From positions 1 to 64,000 of the forward strand of contig NZ_QFFM01000011.1 in NCBI RefSeq assembly GCF_003129905.1: DNA of 64,000 bases. Direction: 5' to 3'. Under the pieces are notes generated by a model. The model ran no database searches, was not told where the DNA came from, and worked only from the letters and a program-made list of their open reading frames with translations. This DNA is from Bifidobacterium callitrichidarum. Lineage in GTDB: Bacteria > Actinomycetota > Actinomycetes > Actinomycetales > Bifidobacteriaceae. The translations under genes and the position numbers were made by a program. Shown one piece after another: positions 32,670 through 40,460 of this stretch. How positions within the stretch are numbered: position 1 is the stretch's first letter; each line of letters starts with the position of its first letter.

Positions 32670-34655
32670 ATGCATAATCACGCTTACCGACGTCTGCCTA
32701 TACCTGTCGCCGTAATGACCGTGATGCTGTTCATTATGGGATTGTTCGCGCCGGCAGCCCAAGCGGTCGTATACCCGGATATCATGCTTGCGGCATTCTG
32801 GAACAGTGACGAAGATCTTTCGGATACGGTCTACATGTCATATAACGGCAAGGACTTCCAGAAGCTTTCCACTGCATACCAAGCCGTGGGACACGGAGAC
32901 GACACCGTGGCAGGCGTGCCTAGCTATGTTCACGCACTACACGATCCTGGTCTGTTCTACCGGAACGGTACGTTCTGGATGCTTTCCGGCTTCGTTCAGA
33001 AGCAGGCCGGTATCGGCTGGCGCTATACGCCGATGTTCGGTTCATCCAAGGATCTTGTGCACTGGAGCTACCCGAACAGCGGTAGCGCCACGAATCTCAA
33101 GCCCACGGTCATGCCTGCAGGAGCGAGCAAGCTCACGGACGGGCAGTACGACACCGCAGGCACCGATGGTTTCGTTGATGACAATGGCGACGTGTATGTA
33201 GTCACCACACTGGGGTACTTCGGTTCCAAACATGGACATCCACAGAAGGACCAGATGTCGCCGTATATCGTCAAGGTCAAGAACCTCGAGCCCGGCGCCG
33301 ACCCGGCCGTGGACCCCGGCAAACAGCCAAACCTCACTTACGGCGATCTGGTACCCATCAACCTCCCAATCAAGGCGAATGACTGGCTGGATCCTTCTTT
33401 ATATAAGGAAAACGGACGCTACTACCTCAGCATCAAGAAAGAGGGCGTGACCAATCAGATCTTCTCCATTCGCAATCTCAAGGATGCGCAGAACCCTAGC
33501 GCATGGACCGTTGTCAACACCGATGTAATCACCGGCTATGAAGGCCCCTATCTGGCCAAGTACAAGGGCTCCTATTACTACTATGTGGATAAACTCAAGG
33601 ACTGGCCGCCTCACAACTACGACGGCACAGCAGGCGTGTTCGTCATGCAGTCGGACAAGCTTTCCTCCGGTTGGAGCACTCCTCAGCGAATCACCACCGT
33701 GGATGTGAACGGCAATATCATTCCCAATCGTCACGGCAGCGTGTTCACGGTGACCAGTCCTAATGCGAAAAACGTCATTTGGAACCTGCGTGAGCAGCTC
33801 GGGTACGGGCAATATCGGCCGGGAGTCAAGGGTTGGGTCACCGAAGACGGCGAGAAGTACTGGTACGACGACGGTATCCGCGCCGTCTCCAAGGAAGTGT
33901 ACGACCCCACCTCCAATGCTTGGTATTGGATTGACGCCAACGGCACGATGGCTCACGATAAGGACGTATACATCGCCACCGCAGGCAAGTGGGTGCGTTA
34001 TGATTCCAACGGCCACATGGTCAAGGGAGAGGACTACCGATATGGCGGTTGGTACTATTTCGACCCCGCCACCGGCGCCATGCGCAAAGGCATCATGACC
34101 ATCCCCTCGAACACCCCTGTCAACGATCCCGCCGATGATGGTACCGGCAAATACAAGCCGGCCAAGCCCGTCAGCGGCAAGACCTACACCAAGACGGTCT
34201 ACTACGACCGTAACACCGGACAGATGGTCCACGGCGAAGCGTTCATTACGGACCCCGGATACTTCGGATGGCATTTGTTCGACTACAGCACAGGGGCCAT
34301 GCGCACCGGACTGCAGTACATCGCCGGAGCGAACAAGTGGGTGTATTACGACCCGCAGGACGGCGGTGCCATGCACTACGGCGAGCAGTACATCGATGAT
34401 GGAGTGCATAAGGCAGGCTGGTACCTATTCGCCATGAACACTGGCGCCATGTTCCACGGCGACATTCACCTTTCGGTCGGCAACAAATGGGTGCGTTATG
34501 ACCGCGAAACCGGCGTCATGGTCAAGGGCCTGCAACGTCAGGATGGCGCCTGGTTCTACTTCGATCCGGACACCGGAGCTATGGCCCATGGCAAGACATG
34601 GGTTCCCGAATGGAAGGATTGGCACGAGTTCGATAAGGTGACCGGACGAGGCTGA
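32670..34655 (+). CDS. Secreted GH43-like beta-propeller glycosidase with cell-wall-binding repeats
   Basis: A 661-residue protein. The signal peptide ends near 30 (AQA/VV). Residues about 33-375 are a close paralogue of the catalytic region at 8605: MLAAFWNSDEDLSDTVY, HDPGLFY near 91, SSKDLVHWSYP, WLDPSLY and GYEGPYL near 289, so the same candidate Asp/Asp/Glu residues are kept. Instead of a linker and SLH domains it continues into about a dozen aromatic cell-wall repeats (GWVTEDGEKYWYDDG near 387 to the C-terminus). The ATG at 32670 has GAGGG upstream; the longer frame from 32472 crosses the big hairpin and is rejected. It is probably secreted and held on the wall by the repeats. Confidence 0.85.
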   Translation: MHNHAYRRLPIPVAVMTVMLFIMGLFAPAAQAVVYPDIMLAAFWNSDEDLSDTVYMSYNGKDFQKLSTAYQAVGHGDDTVAGVPSYVHALHDPGLFYRNGTFWMLSGFVQKQAGIGWRYTPMFGSSKDLVHWSYPNSGSATNLKPTVMPAGASKLTDGQYDTAGTDGFVDDNGDVYVVTTLGYFGSKHGHPQKDQMSPYIVKVKNLEPGADPAVDPGKQPNLTYGDLVPINLPIKANDWLDPSLYKENGRYYLSIKKEGVTNQIFSIRNLKDAQNPSAWTVVNTDVITGYEGPYLAKYKGSYYYYVDKLKDWPPHNYDGTAGVFVMQSDKLSSGWSTPQRITTVDVNGNIIPNRHGSVFTVTSPNAKNVIWNLREQLGYGQYRPGVKGWVTEDGEKYWYDDGIRAVSKEVYDPTSNAWYWIDANGTMAHDKDVYIATAGKWVRYDSNGHMVKGEDYRYGGWYYFDPATGAMRKGIMTIPSNTPVNDPADDGTGKYKPAKPVSGKTYTKTVYYDRNTGQMVHGEAFITDPGYFGWHLFDYSTGAMRTGLQYIAGANKWVYYDPQDGGAMHYGEQYIDDGVHKAGWYLFAMNTGAMFHGDIHLSVGNKWVRYDRETGVMVKGLQRQDGAWFYFDPDTGAMAHGKTWVPEWKDWHEFDKVTGRG

Positions 34656-34692
34656 TTCCACCTCCGAATATCACCGACGATTGGATTGCCCT

Positions 34693-34731
34693 AGTGCTGC
34701 CTGCCTTCTGCCGTGGAAGGCAGGCAGTACT
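34693..34731 (+). terminator. Terminator after the GH43-like/cell-wall-repeat gene
   Basis: A 16-bp stem AGTGCTGCCTGCCTTC pairs with GAAGGCAGGCAGTACT (one G/T wobble) around a 7-base loop. Confidence 0.8.
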
Positions 34732-34795
34732 GTAATGTGATGCGTGGTATTACAAGACTGTTTGCGCGGTTTTGAGGGCAGGGAGAAGGACTTTC

Positions 34796-36559
34796 ATGAC
34801 GCATCAACGTCCTTACAGTGGTGGAGCAGTTCGCAACAAAAAGACAAACTGGCCAATGCGGCTGTCCGTATGGCTTGAAATCCTGGCAATCTCCGGTCAG
34901 TGCGCCATTCTATTCCTCCTTTTGCTCCTCTCTCTGGTATTCACACCGACCTTCATTTCCCGTACTGCGCATCCGGGACCGGACTCAATTACCGAAGTGA
35001 TGAATTTCAATACAGGGGTACCTTCCATCGCCTTTCTTGGTGGTCTGCTGGTATTTTTGGCGCTTTTGCTGGTCATCTCGTCGTTGCTGACACGTATACC
35101 CCAACATGGGGCATTGCTGTTCCTGCTGGCATTCGTGACCATAGTGCAATTCGGTTGGATCTTCGCACTGTCACTCACTGATTATCAATACCCCGATTCG
35201 GCCAGTCTCATGGACGCTGCGGCATCCGTACTTCAAAACCATCCCGAAAAATTCGACCCGACTTATTGCACGCCAGACAACATGCCTGACGGCTGTACTG
35301 CATTGCCGGCCCCTTATGCTTATTTTTCGTGGTACCCCTTCCAGAGCGGTCCTTTATTCTGGTTCATCGGCGTATTCGCCATTTTCGGCATTGGCAACAT
35401 CACCGCATTCCAAATCATCAATGCATTGATGATTACCGCGCTCACCGCCATCCTGTGGCGCTTCGGCACATTCATGGGACTGACCCGGCAAGGGCATGCA
35501 GCATTCACAGCACTTTGCTGCACCTGCATGCCACTGCTCATGTACTGCGCATTCGTGTATACGAACATCGTGGGGTTGTGCTTCATGCTCGCTGGCGCAC
35601 TGTTGGTAGCCAAATCACTATCCGCTCGCAACACCCTGACAAGTGCTCTATTACTGACGGCCGCCTTTGTGGTATTCGGCCTGGGCATACTGTTCAAAAC
35701 GACATATATTATCGTACTTCTCGCGGCAATCATCGCCATTATATTGGCAACATTGCGCAGCGGCGCACGCTATTGGCAAATCCTCGTATCTCTTCCCCTG
35801 GCATGGCTGGCTAAGACCATCTCCGGACTGCCCATACGCTTTCTGGAATCCTGGTCAGGACAATCATTCAGCAAGACCATGCCGATGTTGTCTTGGATCG
35901 CCATCGGCCTGAACCAGCCTAAGGGCGGCGTTCCCGGATGGTGGGGACCGGATGCCGTCAACATTTGGACCGCGTCGAACGGTGACTACCAGGTCCAGCT
36001 GGATGCTGCTCGCAACACCATTCACTCCACCCTATCAGGGTTCGCCGTCTCTCCCCTGAGCGGTCTGAAGTTTTTCCAAGCCAAACTCACCTCGGAATGG
36101 AGCGAGCCCACTTTCATGACCTCCCTTTATTCCCAGATGGGGCATTCAACGCACAATTTCTCCGGTATCTCGGGCATGGTATTGAATCCGCGGGGAGGGC
36201 TGGCTATGTCATATCAGAACGTTGCGATGAGCGGCCTGTATCTTTTCGCGTTCATCGGAGTACTGGCCATGATTCATGGCCTCGTTACAGGCCGCCATAC
36301 CGTTTGCGATGCCGCTACGGTATACGCACGGTCGTTGCTGAGTATCGCCTTCCTGGGTGGCTTCCTATGCTATGTGGTATGGGAAGCCAAAGGCATCTAT
36401 ACCCTGCCCTTCTATCTCATGCTCATTCCGATATCAGCGTACGGCATCCAGACAATGCTTACCGGCATCATTCATTTGCGTGAGAAGTCTGCGCAACGGA
36501 CAAAGCATGCTGCTTGGCCTTCATTGGGTAGAACCAGAGGCTCGCATAGGGCAGCTTAG
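34796..36559 (+). CDS. Polytopic membrane glycosyltransferase-like protein
   Basis: A 587-residue protein with about 12 TM helices, paralogous to the 18833-20542 protein. Shared marks are YQYPDS, YFSWYPFQSGPLFW, MLSWIAIGLNQPKGGVPGWWGPDAVN, SEWSEPTF and LGGFLCYVVWEAKGIYTLPFY. The ATG at 34796 has AGAAGGA close upstream. Its last 92 bp overlap, tail to tail, the 3' end of the acyltransferase gene on the other strand; the plus-strand tail (REKSAQRTKHAAW...) is hydrophilic and may be an extension of a once shorter protein. Function is inferred as transfer of a lipid-linked sugar outside the membrane. Confidence 0.75.
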   Translation: MTHQRPYSGGAVRNKKTNWPMRLSVWLEILAISGQCAILFLLLLLSLVFTPTFISRTAHPGPDSITEVMNFNTGVPSIAFLGGLLVFLALLLVISSLLTRIPQHGALLFLLAFVTIVQFGWIFALSLTDYQYPDSASLMDAAASVLQNHPEKFDPTYCTPDNMPDGCTALPAPYAYFSWYPFQSGPLFWFIGVFAIFGIGNITAFQIINALMITALTAILWRFGTFMGLTRQGHAAFTALCCTCMPLLMYCAFVYTNIVGLCFMLAGALLVAKSLSARNTLTSALLLTAAFVVFGLGILFKTTYIIVLLAAIIAIILATLRSGARYWQILVSLPLAWLAKTISGLPIRFLESWSGQSFSKTMPMLSWIAIGLNQPKGGVPGWWGPDAVNIWTASNGDYQVQLDAARNTIHSTLSGFAVSPLSGLKFFQAKLTSEWSEPTFMTSLYSQMGHSTHNFSGISGMVLNPRGGLAMSYQNVAMSGLYLFAFIGVLAMIHGLVTGRHTVCDAATVYARSLLSIAFLGGFLCYVVWEAKGIYTLPFYLMLIPISAYGIQTMLTGIIHLREKSAQRTKHAAWPSLGRTRGSHRAA

Positions 36560-37553
36560 ACAGACACCATGCCAGGAAGAAGTCCAATGGCAGTCTGACT
36601 ACGAACAGGACGATCCATAGCGGCATATGAGGCAGAACCGTCTGTATTTTCGTGAGGAAGAGCGCCCAAGGCAGAACGTCGTCCTCGATGAGATGAGCGC
36701 AGAGCAGGGCCAACGAAGTCTGTCCAATCCAAGCCAAGATGCCGCCGATGCGCTGGACTCGATCCACCAGTACTGAGATGCCGATAATGCACACCGTTCC
36801 GGCTACACCGCCCAATGCGGCCAGCACCGGTGTCTTGCCATAATCGTTCAGGGCAAGGCTGAAGCCGGAGAACAAAACAATATCAGCAAGCCATACCACG
36901 GCCATCAATACCCATACGGCCGGATACTTCTTGAGCCAAGCCAATACATCATATTGCTTCATGAGATATCCGACGTATACGAATGCCAACGTACACATGC
37001 CAGACTGGATATCCCAAGGCAACCAAATCCAGCGGGCAGAGGCATACCCAATCACAAATGAAACAACCACCCACACCGGGGTACAGGGGAGCTTGGCAAA
37101 AACATGCATCAGCAGATGCGCCCAAAACAGGGACAGTAGGAACCAAATAGCACCGATACGCGCGGACTGCGGCCACAACGCATGCTGTGATATGTCGCCA
37201 GCGGCATATACCGCAGCTGATCCCCAAATCTTCAGTGATTCTCGTACGCTTACACGTAGCCCCTTGGCAGCGATCGCGATACCTGCCAGAACAATGCATG
37301 CAGTCACGGCGTATGTTCCCACCAATTCGCGCAGTTCCTTGCCCCACCGGAATTTACGTTCCGGGTGCATGAAATATCCGGACAGGATGAAGAACAACGG
37401 CATATGGAACGAAAAACACGCGGCATAAATCGTATGGGACAACGTATGCAAAGGTGTAACCGTGCCTGCCATCAGTACACTGTGGGACAAGATCACACAC
37501 AGGATGGCAATGCCACGAGCGATGTCGAAGAAACGGATTCTGGTCTGCGTCAC
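36468..37553 (-). CDS. Acyltransferase family 3 membrane protein
   Basis: A 361-residue protein with about ten TM helices. It starts RFFDIARGIAILCVILSHS, the Acyl_transf_3 signature with the expected early Arg and His, then FHMPLFFILSGYF and a TSLALLCAHLIEDD segment near the C-terminal third, where this family has a conserved His. It is likely to O-acylate a surface glycan. The start is a GTG at 37553 with no clear ribosome site, so the start is less certain than the family. The 3' end overlaps the convergent gene at 34796-36559 by 92 bp. With the SASA and SGNH hydrolases it suggests a reversible O-acetylation theme. Confidence 0.85.
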   Translation of the reverse strand: MTQTRIRFFDIARGIAILCVILSHSVLMAGTVTPLHTLSHTIYAACFSFHMPLFFILSGYFMHPERKFRWGKELRELVGTYAVTACIVLAGIAIAAKGLRVSVRESLKIWGSAAVYAAGDISQHALWPQSARIGAIWFLLSLFWAHLLMHVFAKLPCTPVWVVVSFVIGYASARWIWLPWDIQSGMCTLAFVYVGYLMKQYDVLAWLKKYPAVWVLMAVVWLADIVLFSGFSLALNDYGKTPVLAALGGVAGTVCIIGISVLVDRVQRIGGILAWIGQTSLALLCAHLIEDDVLPWALFLTKIQTVLPHMPLWIVLFVVRLPLDFFLAWCLSKLPYASLWFYPMKAKQHALSVAQTSHANE

Positions 37554-37619
37554 TTGAGACAGTGTAGGGATGCAAGCCGACGAATACCGCGACTCACCCC
37601 ATGAGGACCGATGTGGGCG

Positions 37620-39116
37620 CTAAAGGCCAAGCAGCTGACGCAACGCATCCCACATGGCTTCCTGACCAAGATGATTCGGATGGACTCCATCTTGCATCAG
37701 TCCCTCAATCGGCACGCCATATGCCACACTCATCTGGTTGAAGGCTTCGTACATCGATGCGAACTGCCAACCATGGCGCGTGCATATATCACGCAGCACC
37801 GCATTGACGTCCGACATGGAGAACGCTTCATGTTCATCGACAACCGGAGGTCCGGCCACGACTACCATATTGCCGTGGTAACGGTCCGCAACCGACTGCA
37901 AGTAGGCTTCCGCATTGGTTTGGAATTCAGACAACGTGGAAACCAGTCGATCATTGGTGCCGAGCATCACGATGGCCGCATCCTCATTGCCTAGCGTTTC
38001 TTGGCCCAAACTTAGGTAGGCCTTCATACTGCCTTTACGAGGAACGCTGGCGTTGAACATCGTGGCGCCGTTTTTCGAGAGCTCGGCACGCAATTGGTTG
38101 AACGCGGAATCAATGTCATGCGCTGGCTCGTAATACTGCACACCTTCATATGAGAAGAGCGGCGTGGTTGTGGTCCAGTAATCAGCCTGAGCCCCCATAC
38201 CGGCAGCGAGACTGTCGCCGAGCACACGTACCGAACGATATGACCTCGCACGTAGATGCTGCCCGAACTCCGCGGCGCTGGACGGCACCACGCTCGACGG
38301 TCGCGGGTTTGCGGAGCGGGATGAGTCAAATGCTCCTGTCACCGGATCGAAGTAGTAGAATTGACCCGTTACAATCTGATTGCCATAGAGCATACGGCCG
38401 GTTGGCCAATCGTATACCACCCATTTCTTACCGTGCTGAAGGTATTGCCATCCATAATGTACGGCCCCCGTCACCGGATCAAGGTAATACCAACCACCGT
38501 TGATATGCTGTTCACCATACTGCATACGACCTGTCGTAGTGTTGTAATACACCCACTTACGTGAAGGTAAGTAGACAAAGCCGTATTGCATGGCACCAGT
38601 AATTGGGTCAAAGTAGTACCAGCCGCCGTATCTGTGATCTTCACCTTTGATCATATGGCCGGAGGAATCATAACGAACCCATTTACGACTTGATGAAAGG
38701 TACACGTCCTTGTCATGAGCCATGACTCCATCCGCATCGAACCAGTACCAAGCATCGCTTGCCGGATCGTAGACTTCCTTGGACCGTGCCATCACTCCGT
38801 TGTCATACCAGTATGATTGCCCATTCCGCCTAATCCAGCCGTTGCTGATGGGACTCTTCGACCGTACAGACTGATTGTCTTGAGCATCCTGCGGATTCCC
38901 TTGGGAGAGGGGCTCGGACTGGCTTTGACTTGACTGCGGAGACCGGGCGGAATCTTCCGAATCCGATACACCATTCCGCTCGGAAGAGTGTGCCTGAGAG
39001 GTCGAATCCTCCGGCTGATAAGGATTTACTTCAACCGCTCCGGCAGGCATCGTCTGCATGAACAGAGCCACGGCCAGGCAAATACCAATCCAAACAGATA
39101 AACGATTCTTTTTCAT
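37620..39116 (-). CDS. Secreted SGNH/GDSL hydrolase with cell-wall-binding repeats
   Basis: A 498-residue protein. The signal peptide ends near 28 (AGA/VE). A Ser/Gln-rich linker (about 35-90) leads to aromatic wall-binding repeats (GWIRRNGQSYWYDNG near 93 to FYYFDPVTGAF near 268). The C-terminal SGNH domain has VLGDSLAAG near 298 (nucleophile Ser), GTNDR near 395 (block III Asn) and DGVHPNHLG near 480 (catalytic Asp/His). Likely an esterase acting on O-acetyl groups of wall polymer or peptidoglycan. The ATG at 39116 has AGAGGG upstream in a GATGATGATGAG tract. It lies 66 bp downstream of the acyltransferase start on the same strand, so the two could share a transcript. Confidence 0.88.
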   Translation of the reverse strand: MKKNRLSVWIGICLAVALFMQTMPAGAVEVNPYQPEDSTSQAHSSERNGVSDSEDSARSPQSSQSQSEPLSQGNPQDAQDNQSVRSKSPISNGWIRRNGQSYWYDNGVMARSKEVYDPASDAWYWFDADGVMAHDKDVYLSSSRKWVRYDSSGHMIKGEDHRYGGWYYFDPITGAMQYGFVYLPSRKWVYYNTTTGRMQYGEQHINGGWYYLDPVTGAVHYGWQYLQHGKKWVVYDWPTGRMLYGNQIVTGQFYYFDPVTGAFDSSRSANPRPSSVVPSSAAEFGQHLRARSYRSVRVLGDSLAAGMGAQADYWTTTTPLFSYEGVQYYEPAHDIDSAFNQLRAELSKNGATMFNASVPRKGSMKAYLSLGQETLGNEDAAIVMLGTNDRLVSTLSEFQTNAEAYLQSVADRYHGNMVVVAGPPVVDEHEAFSMSDVNAVLRDICTRHGWQFASMYEAFNQMSVAYGVPIEGLMQDGVHPNHLGQEAMWDALRQLLGL

Positions 39117-39260
39117 CTCATCATCATCCCTCTCGGCACACATCATAAGCAGGACAATTCCCGCGTCACGCTTCGGGCATTAACAGGTTGAAAAGCCTGA
39201 CGCATCAGCAGACTCCGATACATAGGCAATCGCAAATGGACCCAAATAACACGGTACGGC

Positions 39261-40217
39261 TCACACCGTCTTTTCGATGATGAAGCGCGGACGGTGCTTG
39301 ACCTCCATGTAGATCTTGCCGATGTACTCACCGACCACGCCCAACGCTACGAGAATCATACCGCCGAGCAGCCACAGCGAGCACATCACCGAGCCCCAAC
39401 CGGCCACAGCATGGCCCGAGAACACCGAAACGAACGTGTAGATCAGCATGGCGATGCCCACGATGACCGAAAGCACACCCAAGCCGGTGATCATGGACAG
39501 GGGTTTCACGGAAAACGACGTGATGCCCTCGATGGCGAAAGAAATCATCTTCTTCAGCGGGTACTTGGATTCGCCGGCGACTCGGACACCGCGCTTGTAA
39601 TACACCTTGTCCGTGTTGAAGCCCAGGGAAGGCACTATGCCACGCAGGAACAGATTCGTTTCGCCGTACTCTGCGAGGGCCTGCAGCGCAGAGGCACCCA
39701 TCAGACGGTAATCCGCGTGATCCGGAATGGTTTCCGTGCCCATCCACCGCATGACCGAGTAGAACGCATGGGCGGTGTTGCGCTTGAACGCAGTATCCGT
39801 CTCACGGCTGTCACGCACGCCGTATACGATTTCGGCGCCTTGACGGAATCGCTCGATCATCTCGTCCGCAGCATTGGGGTCGTCCTGCAAATCGGCGTCC
39901 ATGGAGATGGCCGCATCCACATGGATATCCAGCGCATGCATCAGTCCGGCGAACAGGGCGTTCTGATGGCCCCGGTTGTGGGCGAGCTTGACACCGTGGA
40001 ACAGACCAGGTTCCCGCTGATGCAACTGTTCGATTTCACGCCAAGTGGCATCCGCGGATCCATCATCCACGAAGATGACCGAGCTTTCCTCGCTGATGGT
40101 TTTTTTGGCAACCAGCGTCTGCACTTTCTCACGCAATACGCCGGCGGTCACATGAAGTGCCTCCTCCTCGTTGTAACAAGGAATCACAAACGCAATACGC
40201 GGTGCTGATGTGCTCAT
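39261..40217 (-). CDS. GtrB/DPM-like glycosyltransferase family 2 with two C-terminal TM helices
   Basis: A 318-residue protein. GT-A domain: RIAFVIPCYNEEEAL at the start, IFVDDGS near 50, SMDADLQDDP near 105 (DXD-type), and ESKYPLKKM near 230. Two TM helices follow (about 240-262 and 272-298). It is typical of enzymes that load a sugar onto undecaprenyl phosphate, supplying GT-C transferases such as those at 4633, 18833 and 34796. An upstream in-frame GTG at 40262 and ATG at 40256 would lengthen it by up to 15 residues; all ribosome sites are weak. A C9 tract (G9 on this strand) lies about 65-110 bp upstream of the possible starts. Confidence 0.88.
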   Translation of the reverse strand: MSTSAPRIAFVIPCYNEEEALHVTAGVLREKVQTLVAKKTISEESSVIFVDDGSADATWREIEQLHQREPGLFHGVKLAHNRGHQNALFAGLMHALDIHVDAAISMDADLQDDPNAADEMIERFRQGAEIVYGVRDSRETDTAFKRNTAHAFYSVMRWMGTETIPDHADYRLMGASALQALAEYGETNLFLRGIVPSLGFNTDKVYYKRGVRVAGESKYPLKKMISFAIEGITSFSVKPLSMITGLGVLSVIVGIAMLIYTFVSVFSGHAVAGWGSVMCSLWLLGGMILVALGVVGEYIGKIYMEVKHRPRFIIEKTV

Positions 40218-40326
40218 TCGAGATTCACTTTCATTGAGGATGATAGGCTGATTCATCGTCACGAGGTTAGAACTAGTCCTCTACATCAGGAGTGGGAGGT
40301 GGTGGTGGCTCAAACCGAGGTGGCCG

Positions 40327-40335
40327 CCCCCCCCC
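40327..40335. repeat. C9 homopolymer upstream of the GtrB-like gene
   Basis: Nine C immediately before a dispersed palindromic repeat, in the 243-bp gap between the GtrB-like start and the stop of the GH25 gene. Confidence 0.9.
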
Positions 40336-40376
40336 ACAGTCGCCTTTGGCGACAGCTCCCCTCAGAGAGGGGAGCC
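40336..40376. repeat. Dispersed palindromic repeat
   Basis: AGTCGCCTTTGGCGACAG hairpin followed by CTCCCCTCAGAGAGGGGAG. Related copies are at 44223, 47051, 55203, 59558 and 61319. Confidence 0.8.
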
Positions 40377-40460
40377 GAGACCGACATCGCCAGGTCTTTG
40401 TCACGCCCCCGTCAGCACATTGTTCCTTCAACAAGGACCAACGGAGCCGGGCCAATGGAT

